The notes beneath the pieces are model-generated. The model worked only from the letters and a program-made list of their open reading frames with translations, ran no database searches and was not told where the DNA came from. This document shows, in pieces, positions 15,882-24,028 of a DNA stretch of 37,379 bases. Source of the stretch: a virus. Every line of letters begins with the position of its first letter. Position 1 is the stretch's first letter. The translations under genes were made by a program, and so were the position numbers. The DNA is taken from IMG/VR virus record IMGVR_UViG_3300042479_000314, positions 1-37,379 of that record; one strand, written 5' to 3'.

Positions 15882-16039
15882 TTCTGCTTCTTCAAGTGGC
15901 TCAAGCCCCCGGTGGGTTTGGCCGGGGCTTTACTGCCGCCCTTGGGTTGCATGCTGGTGCCGTCAAGTTTCGCGCCCTGCGCCATGCGCTTGTGCATGGG
16001 CACGAGGATACTTTGCTGCTCTTGATCAGATGTTGCCAT
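15878..16039 (-). CDS. Tiny basic protein after the portal (53 aa)
   Basis: The ATG at 16039 has a near-consensus ribosome site (AAGGAGTACCAA) and overlaps the portal 3' end by 14 bases. The product, beginning MATSDQEQQSILVPMHKR and ending GGLSHLKKQK, is basic and probably disordered, with KPTGG near its end. Gene start strength suggests real and substantial expression despite its size. No function can be assigned; position suggests a head-assembly or cargo peptide. Confidence 0.65.
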   Translation of the reverse strand: MATSDQEQQSILVPMHKRMAQGAKLDGTSMQPKGGSKAPAKPTGGLSHLKKQK

Positions 16040-18641
16040 TTGGTACTCCTTGGGGTTGGGTTGCTACTACTGTTTGGTGCAGTATCTTAGCGTTCTCAAT
16101 CGCTATTTGCGCCTCACGTTGCATCTCGGCGATCTTGATCTGGGTATCGCTGCGCAACTGCTCGCGCTGCATGTCGGCCTGGATCTGCGCCATCTCGCGT
16201 TGCATGTCGGCCTGGGCCTTGGCCTGTTCGCGCTGCATTTCAATCTGCATCTGAGCCTGGGCCCGCTGGACGTCGGCCTGGGCCTTGGCCTGTTCAAGCT
16301 GGCCCTTGTTCTGCGTGTCGGCCTGATCGCGTTGCATGTCCGACTGCAGCTTGGCCTGGGCGAGTTGCATGTCCTGCTGGTCCTTGGCCTCCTTGCGCTT
16401 GGTCTCGGCCATCGAGGTGTCCTTGACCACCTGGGCGTCGGGCGGCAGGACCGCGGCGGGCGCGTACTGCTGGGCGACCTGCTGGAGCTGCTGGATCTGC
16501 GGCAGGATCTGCGAGAAGACCTCCTTGCTGTCGAGCGCGACGTGCTGCCCAACGCTCGCGTAGAGCTGGTCGATGATCGCGGTCAGCTTGGGGTTGTCGT
16601 AGTTCGCCACCGGCTTGCCGCCGCGCAGGTTCGCCACGTAGCCATTCATGCGGTTCAGGTACCAGAGCGTCATGTGCTGCTTGATGTGCTCGATCGCGTT
16701 GTGCGTGAACTGCGGTGCGATGAACGGGTTCGATCCGAACGACGGGTCCAGGCCGAACATCAGGTGGCCCTGAATGTGGGAGATGTGGTCCTGCTGCAGG
16801 TAGGCGTACGCCGGCTGGCCGATCGACATGGCCGCGTTCTCGTCCGCCAGGGTGCGCTGCTCCGGTGCCGGCACGTTGCGCAAGAGCTCGCTGACGTTGG
16901 GGATCTTGAGCTGCTTGAGGAACCGCTCCTCCACCGCCTTCGCGTCGTACAGGTCCGGGTTCTTGTCCGACCGCTGCAGCACCGACTGCATCTGCGCCAT
17001 GCGCTGCGTCTCGCTGAAGATGTGCGGATCGCTGACGGGGATGACGTCGGTGTTGCGGTTGAAGTCGTCGCGCTGGATGTTCATGTCCTCAACGATGTCG
17101 CCCTTGCGCATCTCGTCGAAGTGCCACCGGTTCAGCCGGCACAGGATCTTGATCAGCCGCTCCTGCGACTTGTGCAGACGGGCGTGGATGGCGGAGTAGA
17201 CCGCCGCGCCCTGCTCGATCAACGCCTGGGTGGTGCCCACCGGCGCGTTGGACGTGACGTCAGCGATCTTCTCCTCGCTGGTGGTCACCACCCCTTTGGC
17301 GGCGGTACTGAGCCAGCCCAGGAGCTGGAAGAGCACCGGTGACGGCGGGTTGAACGGCATGGGCATCGCGATCTTGCGGATGTCGTCCACGCCCGGCGCG
17401 CCCTCAATCTCGGCGACCTGGGTGACTTCGACCTGCTGGGTCTGGCCCGAGAGCTTGGCGCCCTTGAGCTTGAGCATCGTCGCGGCGTTGTTGATGTGCG
17501 CCGAGTCGAGCAGCGCGCGCAGGGCGCCGGTGAGCGCCGCCGACAGCCCGCCGATCAAGTGGGGCAGGCCGATCGCGAACGCACCACGCCAGGGGATGAA
17601 CTTGAACTCGACGATCCAGTCGAGCTTGGTCATCGTGTCGTCGCCGTCCTCCCAGTTGCGGTACAGGCCGATCACCTTGCTGGACTGCTCGTCCACCATC
17701 ATGATGTACGGGGCCATCTCACCGTCGCTGTGCTTGTCGTCGTCGAATTCGAGGTAGGTGTAGATGTGGAAGACCTTGCGCAGGCCGTCCTCGTTGTCCT
17801 GGAACGCCTTGCCCTCAATCTTGTCGTTGGCCTTCTGCGCCTTGGTCTGCTCGGGCTCGATGGACGACGTGAACGAGAACCCGTCGATGTACATGCCGTT
17901 GCTGACGCGCCGCTTGTACTCCCACTCGGTGATCTCGTGGACCTCGGCAGCGCGCTGCGCCGCGTAGAAGTTGGACGCGGCGAACGGCAGGATGATCCGG
18001 TCGATTGGCAGGAACTCGATTGTTGGGCGCTTCTGTTGCTCGTCGTACCAAACCTTGATGTACTGCGAGCCGCCCAGCGGGAGCTGGGTGAGCATCTGCT
18101 CTTGCTCGTCCCGGAACTCCTCGATCTGCTCGGTGATCTGCCAGTTCAGGAAGTCCCGCTTGCGCTCGGCGCGCTGCTGCTTCAGGTCATCGACCTCGCC
18201 GATGATCTTGGTTCTGACAGGGCCGTCAGGCGGAAACATCTCCTTGATAGCGCGTGATGCAAAGTCCACGCAGCCCTCGGCCATGATCGGGTGCACCGCG
18301 CGGCTGGCGCCCATGAAGTTGGCACCACCGGGTGCGTCCTTGCCCAGGCCAGTACGCCGAATTCCCTCCTCGTACTGCTTGTCCCGGTCCTCCCGCGCAT
18401 TCTTGTCCTTCTCCAGCAAGTCGATGTAACGCATGGCGAGCCGGTCAAGCTCGTAGGTCTCCATCGTCTCGGCCATGTTGGCGTAGAAGTCGCGCGACTC
18501 CTCGGGGCCGACTGTCTCCATGGTGACAACAGCCGAGCCGTCCGGCATTTCCATTATGTCGGCGGTATCGTCCGGCAGGTCTACGTCCACCGACCCGTCG
18601 TCATTCTCGTCCAGGTCTTCGTCGCGGGTATCTCTGTTCAT
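16026..18641 (-). CDS. Portal protein (P22-like, long barrel)
   Basis: This 871-aa protein is the dodecameric portal at the packaging vertex. The start at 18641 (MNRDTRDEDL) is chosen because AAGG lies 8 bases before it; it begins 1 base after the stop of the 1283-aa gene. After an acidic N-terminus the protein shows typical P22-type portal features: GANFMGASRAVHPIMAEG, WEYKRR, WIVEFKFIPWRGAFAIGLPHLIGG and SNAPVGTTQALIEQGAAVYSAIHARLHKSQERL. Residues ~730-850 form a Gln/Ala/Met-rich heptad-like tract (QADMQREMAQIQADMQREQ). This should make a long helical barrel extending into the capsid, as in P22. It is longer than most portals (500-750 aa). It interacts with terminase, scaffold and the adaptor at 7377-8450. 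Confidence 0.92.
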   Translation of the reverse strand: MNRDTRDEDLDENDDGSVDVDLPDDTADIMEMPDGSAVVTMETVGPEESRDFYANMAETMETYELDRLAMRYIDLLEKDKNAREDRDKQYEEGIRRTGLGKDAPGGANFMGASRAVHPIMAEGCVDFASRAIKEMFPPDGPVRTKIIGEVDDLKQQRAERKRDFLNWQITEQIEEFRDEQEQMLTQLPLGGSQYIKVWYDEQQKRPTIEFLPIDRIILPFAASNFYAAQRAAEVHEITEWEYKRRVSNGMYIDGFSFTSSIEPEQTKAQKANDKIEGKAFQDNEDGLRKVFHIYTYLEFDDDKHSDGEMAPYIMMVDEQSSKVIGLYRNWEDGDDTMTKLDWIVEFKFIPWRGAFAIGLPHLIGGLSAALTGALRALLDSAHINNAATMLKLKGAKLSGQTQQVEVTQVAEIEGAPGVDDIRKIAMPMPFNPPSPVLFQLLGWLSTAAKGVVTTSEEKIADVTSNAPVGTTQALIEQGAAVYSAIHARLHKSQERLIKILCRLNRWHFDEMRKGDIVEDMNIQRDDFNRNTDVIPVSDPHIFSETQRMAQMQSVLQRSDKNPDLYDAKAVEERFLKQLKIPNVSELLRNVPAPEQRTLADENAAMSIGQPAYAYLQQDHISHIQGHLMFGLDPSFGSNPFIAPQFTHNAIEHIKQHMTLWYLNRMNGYVANLRGGKPVANYDNPKLTAIIDQLYASVGQHVALDSKEVFSQILPQIQQLQQVAQQYAPAAVLPPDAQVVKDTSMAETKRKEAKDQQDMQLAQAKLQSDMQRDQADTQNKGQLEQAKAQADVQRAQAQMQIEMQREQAKAQADMQREMAQIQADMQREQLRSDTQIKIAEMQREAQIAIENAKILHQTVVATQPQGVPNGNI

Positions 18642-18642
18642 A

Positions 18643-21600
18643 CTATGCCTTCGAGTTTGAGCGTCGTGCACTCAGGGCCTGCCGCATTTGCTCGGTCGAT
18701 GGCGGGAGTGTAACTCCGCCACCATGTGAGTAAGTTTCGCGTTTGCCGTACTTTGGTTTCTTTGCCAGTACCAGCGGGCCGATTTGCACAACGTGTTCGG
18801 AGTGGGTCACCGGTTGCAGGGTCTTGCGGTCGTAGAAGAACCCGTGCCGGCGGGGGTCCATACCCACCTGGGCCCAGTCGGGGTGGTGCAGGTGCTCCTG
18901 CATGAGCTTGACGGCGTCGTTTTCGCTTATGGGGTGTAATTCGCCTTTGATGCGCGCAAACGGTGACTTATCCTGTTCACCGGTGGCAACTCTTTCCGCT
19001 TTTTCTGGCTTGGGGTCAAACACGGCATTCTTGACCGACGACACCGGCCCGTAGGACGTGTTGAACTTGTCGCCTTCCTTGCCCTCTTCGTCGTGGATTG
19101 AGTTGACCCAAACCCCGTGGCGCTCGTAGGCCGGGATGTCCAGGCGCAGGCCAACCTTGCGGCCCGCAGGCCACTGTTCTGCGCCGCGCCAGTGTGGCTT
19201 CTGGGTATCTTTCAGCGCGCGCGCCGCGTCTTCGTTGCTGGCCGGTTGCGGCACGAAGTCGTAGGGCTTGACCGGCTTGTGCTTCAACACGATGCGGTCG
19301 TACTCGGCGTGGTCGATTACCCCCGCGTGCAGCGCCTTCACTGCGGTTTCCATCTCGGGGATCTTGCGCTGCAGGGTCTCGTCCTTCACCGTGGGCCTGA
19401 CCTCGACCTTGCGCTTGACACCACCACCATCGGCCATCTTGCGCATTGGCCCGAGTGCCGCCAACGCCTGCCCCTGCGGCGTCATCGACAGGATGTTGCT
19501 GCCGCTGGGCTTCTGCTTGGGCGGCGGGATGTTCGGCGGCTCCAGGCCGGCAGGCTTGCCGGTGGGCATCCCTGGCTGGTTCCTGGGCAGCGGCGGTGGC
19601 ATACCCGGCATGCCCGGGCCAGGGCCGCCTGGGGGCATTCCAGGGCCGCCTGGAGGCATTCCTGGCGGCATCCCCGGCATCCCCGGCATTCCTGGCGGCA
19701 TCCCAGGCATGGCGGGGCCACCAGGGCCGGCAGGCGCGGCCTGCGTGAGCTGATGCCCTGGCATCTCCGGCTGGAAGTCAACACCACCGGCAGGCAGGTC
19801 GATGCCCTTGCCCGGACCCGGCGAGATGTACTGCTTGACCTTCATGTCCGGCGCCTCGTCCGCGCCGATGTTCCTGACGTTAGGCGCCTTCTTGCCCAGC
19901 GTGGTGTGCGCCAGCATCTCGTCCATGGAGACTGAGCCGCCCTTGGCACGGCCCAGGATTGCTTTGCGTTTGGCAAGATACAGCGGCATGATCTTGTCGA
20001 CCCATTCTTGGTCATACTTCTGGATAGGCATGCTCATGGAAAACGATCGGGGATCCGCCGCTGTGCTCATGTTCAACTCCCTACGCTTGGCTTCCCATTC
20101 CGGGAACATCTCTCCCCGGGACATGGGCACCTCAAACCGCCCCGTATGCTTGCCTGCGCTCTCCGCGCTGTAATCCTCGTGGGGCATCGTTGCTTTTCGG
20201 ATGATGCGCCCCGTTGGTTCATATTCCCCAATTGCCATCCCCATTGAGTGAACGGGTAGGTTCAGTTGTTCTGGATCCGATATTGCGACGCGCGCATGGC
20301 CGACGCTGGGCATGCCAGCGTTCTGGTATGGCGCCGAGTCCATCAGTTTTACGAACGCCTTGCGCATCCCAGGCGCGCGCCTAGTGTCAGCCATGAGCTG
20401 TTCGTGCAACTCTGCGGGGTTTTCAACACCAGCAAATTCCGGGTATCTCTTGCGCATGCCCTCGTTAAAAGCATTGCCAACGTCCGGGTGCGGTGGGTTG
20501 TTTTGAAGTTGCCCCACCAGCGTCTTGCTCAAGGGTTTGCCAAAGTCAACACCGGTTGGTGTCATAGACGCATGTAGGCCATAGACCTTATCCACACCCG
20601 GCATGCCAATGGCAGTTTTTACCAGCTTGCTCTGCCGCGTAATGACACCGGGGGCAGATGACCAGATAGAACTCTCGCCCGGGGGTTTGATCTTGCGCAT
20701 GTGGTGCGCGCCTGCCTGCATCCGTACTGGTGTAGGTAATTCCTCATCGCCAACGTGCGTCAACAACCCCAGACGGGCCATATCGCCGATCAGCGGAATG
20801 CCAGCGCCGCCTTGCAAGTTCTCAGGTGTGATGAACTTCTCTGGCGACACGGGCTGGCTCGGATCCGCCCGCTCTTTGTAGCCCAGGGTCCCGATAGGCG
20901 CGCGCAGCTTGACTGCGCTGACAGGGTGGCTGATGCCCAGGTTCACGTTCTCCGCGGCGGAGAGCTTCTCGCCGCTCCTCCACTTGTCCATGATCCGCTG
21001 GTACTCGGGATCGCTCTGCGGCAGCAGCACGGCCTTGGGTTGCTTCGTGCCGCCGGCCAAGTGCTTGACCATCAGGGCGTGGCGCATCTGCTCAACGTCA
21101 CCACCATCGGCGTACCCGCGCATGGCCTTGATCAGGTCCTCGTGCGTGGTCTTGGTGCCGCCGCGCTGGTCCCACACGTCGTGGTGGATCAGGTGCTGGG
21201 CGTAGGGCGCGAGCTCTTTGGGGATCTTGTACCCCAGGGCGTCCTGGCGCGCGATCAGCCGGTCCACCGCCTCCTGGCCGCCCAGGCCCTTGCCGCGCGA
21301 CATCATGCCCTCGGGCGTCTTGGTCGGGTGCGACAGCGAGTGCAAGTTGAGCTGGCGAGCGTCCAGTGTGGGCAAGTCACCACGGCCCAGCAGCGAGCCG
21401 ATGAACCCCGACTTGGCGCCAGCGATGCCCCGGATGTTGCCGGCGAACTTGCGGTAGTCATCCTTGCCGCCGGTCACGGCGTAGTTGGCGCTTGCCACTC
21501 GCTGCGGCAACGTCTTCGTTGCGTACTGCATGGCCTCCACTTGGGCGTTCTGCTTGCCGAACGGCGCGAACTTCGCGCGCAGGTCTTCCATTGCCTCGGG

Positions 21601-22494
21601 GTGGTCCTCGCCGCGCATCGAGGCATCGAGGTACTTCTGCCCCATGGGTGAGCCCAGCCACTCAGCAAACGCGCCTTCAGGCCGCACCTCGCCGCCCGTC
21701 TTGGGCAGTTTCATGCCGCGACTGGTAGCCATCGAGTGCGACAGCCCGCCGCGCCCGATGCTGCTCTGCGTGATCGTGTACGCCTTGACCAGATCGCGCG
21801 GCGTGAGCTCCCCGGCCTGCGCCTTGGCGTTCATCTCGCGCATGTAGTCGGCGTAGGGCGTGACGTGCTCGGGCAGCTCGCGCCGGGCTGACAGCTCCTG
21901 GCGGATGCGCTCCATCGGGTGCCACTTCCAGTCGTCGATCTTGCTGGTCTTGGGGTCCTGGTACGGAGGCTGCTGGCCCTCTTTGAGCTTGACGGGTTTC
22001 ACAGCGCCTCCTTGGGCCTTGGTGATGTCTGGGTTCGTCGTGTCGTACGTGCCACGGTTGCCGATTGCCGACTTGATCTGGTGCGGGTGGAACACGTTCA
22101 CCTGATTGATGTTGCCTTCCGTATCCCGCAATATCGCCGCGTCATGCCCGAGCGCCTTCAGTCTCTCGACGTGCTCGCTCGTCATCGGCACCAGCGGGTC
22201 GCGGTCGAAGTAGTACGGGTTCTTGATCTGGGCGTGCACCGGCATAACGTTGGTGCCGGTGGCGTCGCCCTTGATCCTGCCCTGAAAGTTTGCGTACGCG
22301 CCCGCCTTACCTGGGTGCGGCGTCAGGTACACGCCCGGGCCGAGCAGGCCCTTGGCGCCCGGCTTGAACTCGGGGATGTCGTTGAGCGACCCGTGGTACA
22401 GCACGTCCTTGACCTTGCTGGGCTTTAGGAACGCCTGCCGGCCCTTCTCGCGCATCTCTGCGCTCATCTGCCCGACGCTGGGTGCCTTAGCCAT
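18643..22494 (-). CDS. Giant polyvalent protein: ADP-ribosyltransferase-like, HhH glycosylase-like and LPD-type domains
   Basis: This 1283-aa multidomain protein lies between terminase and portal. Residues ~28-155 look like an ADP-ribosyltransferase of the phage polyvalent class: YHGS (33-36), GPGVYLTPH, A.AYANF, IKNPYYFD and VNVFHPHQIKSAIGNRGTYD; the catalytic Glu is unclear (Q131 region). Residues ~185-460 contain LRAKFAPFGKQNAQ, then IRGIAGAKSGFIGSLLGRGD...LDARQ, which resembles a helix-hairpin-helix DNA-glycosylase core with its Asp. Residues ~487-850 are an unassigned polyvalent-type domain. A collagen-like PGM tract spans 921-990. Residues ~1110-1250 (LRLDIPAY, GMDPRRHGFFYDR, VVQIGPLVLA) are another large-polyvalent-associated domain. 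GG motifs sit between domains (160-164, 463-466, 851-854, 1022-1025, 1257-1260). Probably packaged and injected. The ribosome site is GTAGGACACCACC. Domain calls are from memory of the families. Confidence 0.8.
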   Translation of the reverse strand: MAKAPSVGQMSAEMREKGRQAFLKPSKVKDVLYHGSLNDIPEFKPGAKGLLGPGVYLTPHPGKAGAYANFQGRIKGDATGTNVMPVHAQIKNPYYFDRDPLVPMTSEHVERLKALGHDAAILRDTEGNINQVNVFHPHQIKSAIGNRGTYDTTNPDITKAQGGAVKPVKLKEGQQPPYQDPKTSKIDDWKWHPMERIRQELSARRELPEHVTPYADYMREMNAKAQAGELTPRDLVKAYTITQSSIGRGGLSHSMATSRGMKLPKTGGEVRPEGAFAEWLGSPMGQKYLDASMRGEDHPEAMEDLRAKFAPFGKQNAQVEAMQYATKTLPQRVASANYAVTGGKDDYRKFAGNIRGIAGAKSGFIGSLLGRGDLPTLDARQLNLHSLSHPTKTPEGMMSRGKGLGGQEAVDRLIARQDALGYKIPKELAPYAQHLIHHDVWDQRGGTKTTHEDLIKAMRGYADGGDVEQMRHALMVKHLAGGTKQPKAVLLPQSDPEYQRIMDKWRSGEKLSAAENVNLGISHPVSAVKLRAPIGTLGYKERADPSQPVSPEKFITPENLQGGAGIPLIGDMARLGLLTHVGDEELPTPVRMQAGAHHMRKIKPPGESSIWSSAPGVITRQSKLVKTAIGMPGVDKVYGLHASMTPTGVDFGKPLSKTLVGQLQNNPPHPDVGNAFNEGMRKRYPEFAGVENPAELHEQLMADTRRAPGMRKAFVKLMDSAPYQNAGMPSVGHARVAISDPEQLNLPVHSMGMAIGEYEPTGRIIRKATMPHEDYSAESAGKHTGRFEVPMSRGEMFPEWEAKRRELNMSTAADPRSFSMSMPIQKYDQEWVDKIMPLYLAKRKAILGRAKGGSVSMDEMLAHTTLGKKAPNVRNIGADEAPDMKVKQYISPGPGKGIDLPAGGVDFQPEMPGHQLTQAAPAGPGGPAMPGMPPGMPGMPGMPPGMPPGGPGMPPGGPGPGMPGMPPPLPRNQPGMPTGKPAGLEPPNIPPPKQKPSGSNILSMTPQGQALAALGPMRKMADGGGVKRKVEVRPTVKDETLQRKIPEMETAVKALHAGVIDHAEYDRIVLKHKPVKPYDFVPQPASNEDAARALKDTQKPHWRGAEQWPAGRKVGLRLDIPAYERHGVWVNSIHDEEGKEGDKFNTSYGPVSSVKNAVFDPKPEKAERVATGEQDKSPFARIKGELHPISENDAVKLMQEHLHHPDWAQVGMDPRRHGFFYDRKTLQPVTHSEHVVQIGPLVLAKKPKYGKRETYSHGGGVTLPPSTEQMRQALSARRSNSKA

Positions 22495-22503
22495 GGTGGT
22501 GTC

Positions 22504-24018
22504 CTACCGCTTGATTTGCGCCAGTCCGCCTTGCGCGTACCGGGTCACTTCTGTGGGCTTGAACACCGCCGCTGTCGGCATGCCCAAGTTTTTATTGAGC
22601 ACGCCGCTGTACCCGTACTCGTGCGCCAGTCGTTCAAGATCGGTGAAGGCTTCCTGCGGGTAGGCCACGCCTGGGTTGTACTTGGCGGTCACCGGGTTGA
22701 CGTTGTGCTCGATCGCCAGCCGGTGCAGTTTCTCGGGGTCCGCCGCCACGTCGTACAGGTTCGGTACCGTGGCGCGATACCGATTGGCGCCCAGGCCCAT
22801 CTCACCACGCTCCGGCCTGCCCGCGTAGAAGTACGTCCGATCGCGTTGCGCCGCAGGGTTTTCCAACCGTGAAGCATCCGCGCCCTTGATGCCGGTGCCG
22901 TACCGCGTCGGGTCTGTCTGGGTCAGCGCCGGGTCAGGGCTGAAGTGCGTCAGCTCGGCTTCAACCCCGTGGGCCGGCTTGATGATCTCGCGCAGGTACG
23001 CCGGCACGCCGCCCTTGTAGTCCCCCCTCAAGAACTCTGGCGGCAGCAAGGACGCCTTGTTGGGCGCGTACTGAAACCCGCCCAGCAGCTCGCGCTTGTG
23101 CGCCAGGAACTTCTCGGCCTCCTCGTGGTGCCCTCGCCGCATGGCCTCGTGCGCGGCCTCGGTGGCCTTGCGCACGCCTTGCTTAAACTCGGCGTTGAGC
23201 GGGCTGTAGTTCACCACGCTATTCGCGCCCCGGGTCTCTGGGGTCATTGCCATGTTTGCCAGCGGGCTGTACATGGCCGAATGCGCCGCCCAGGCGCCCT
23301 CTTCGCCCTTGGGGCCAAACTCGTACCCGTGCACCGCGTGCCCGTAGAAGTCGTGCACTGCCCGAAACAACTCGGTGCTGGTGAGCCCCGTCTCGGGATC
23401 CACTTCCGACATCTTGTCGTGCGGGTCGCCGCCCTGGAACACCGACAGGTGGCGGTTGTTGTGCACGTCGTGCAGCATCTCCTTGCTGGTGCGGTAATCG
23501 CCCTCGCCTGCCCGGTGGAAGCTCATGTTCACCGGCAACGAGTTAAACTGCAGTTTGGTCTCGTGCTTAAGTTGCTCGTACGCCCTCGTGAGCAGGTCGT
23601 CGTAGTCCCGAGCATCACCCACCACCTCGGGCATCTTGCGCCGGTATGCCTCGAACACCGCCTCCTTGTAGGCCGGGTCCTCGGAATTCGCTAGCGTTTG
23701 AATGCGCCCGATCGGCCCCTGCTTCTGCAGCGAGCTCTCGGTGTTGGGCATCGGCGCGTAGGGTTTGCCCAGGAACTGCCGGCTGTACTGATCCGCCGCC
23801 TCATGCGCGACGTTGTTCTTGCTGCGAATCAGCTCTCGGATCTCTTCGCCCGAAAGTGGTTTCGGAGCTGCGCGTTGTGCAGATCCGCGTGCATTGTCGG
23901 GATCCGCCCCACCTTCTTCTCGTAGGCTTTGTAGTCGCGCTCCAGTGCCTTCAACAGCTCGCGGGCGGACGCGGTAGAAAGGGCCTTCTTGGCTTGTGGC
24001 ATAGCGTGAATCCTTCAT
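22504..24018 (-). CDS. Polyvalent protein with HDFYGH domain and ART-like C-terminus (start doubtful)
   Basis: This frame is 504 aa from an ATG at 24018. Residues ~90-345 form a domain with FRAVHDFYGHAVHGYEFGPKGEE...AWAAHSAMYSPLAN..MTPETRG, seen repeatedly in phage polyvalent proteins; the H222-x4-H227 pair suggests a metal or catalytic site (inference). Residues ~353-495 (LTHFSPDPALTQTDPTRYGTG, RTYFYAG, EMGLGANRY, YDVAADPEKL, AVFKPTEV) look like a second ADP-ribosyltransferase-type fold. The protein ends YAQGGLAQIKR, the same GG motif as in the next gene. The first ~55 codons have low third-position GC and odd composition, while the overlapping frame 23829-24002 looks coding there, so the true N-terminus may be shorter or frameshifted. 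It follows large terminase by 10 bases. Confidence 0.75.
   Translation of the reverse strand: MKDSRYATSQEGPFYRVRPRAVEGTGARLQSLREEGGADPDNARGSAQRAAPKPLSGEEIRELIRSKNNVAHEAADQYSRQFLGKPYAPMPNTESSLQKQGPIGRIQTLANSEDPAYKEAVFEAYRRKMPEVVGDARDYDDLLTRAYEQLKHETKLQFNSLPVNMSFHRAGEGDYRTSKEMLHDVHNNRHLSVFQGGDPHDKMSEVDPETGLTSTELFRAVHDFYGHAVHGYEFGPKGEEGAWAAHSAMYSPLANMAMTPETRGANSVVNYSPLNAEFKQGVRKATEAAHEAMRRGHHEEAEKFLAHKRELLGGFQYAPNKASLLPPEFLRGDYKGGVPAYLREIIKPAHGVEAELTHFSPDPALTQTDPTRYGTGIKGADASRLENPAAQRDRTYFYAGRPERGEMGLGANRYRATVPNLYDVAADPEKLHRLAIEHNVNPVTAKYNPGVAYPQEAFTDLERLAHEYGYSGVLNKNLGMPTAAVFKPTEVTRYAQGGLAQIKR
23829..24002 (-). CDS. Overlapping 57-aa frame inside the 504-aa gene
   Basis: The ATG at 24002 has AAGGA 8 bases upstream. 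The product begins MPQAKKALSTASARELLK and continues ALERDYKAYEKKVGRIP, then TMHADLHNAQLRNHFR, ending at 23829. It reads like a natural helical, basic protein and its codons end mostly in G or C, as in the rest of this phage. The 504-aa frame over the same bases uses many A/T-ending codons. It is either a separate small gene, or the real N-terminus of the 504-aa protein joined by a frameshift. I favour real coding in this frame. Confidence 0.6.
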   Translation of the reverse strand: MPQAKKALSTASARELLKALERDYKAYEKKVGRIPTMHADLHNAQLRNHFRAKRSES

Positions 24019-24028
24019 GGTGTTGACC

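Noticed and set aside
16050-17342. Plus-strand open frame (430 codons) opposite the portal
   Set aside because: Leu/Val/Gly/His/Arg-rich composition typical of antisense of a GC-rich gene; no ribosome site or motif.
20755-21651. Plus-strand open frame (298 codons) opposite the polyvalent gene
   Set aside because: Antisense shadow; the minus frame has recognisable domains.
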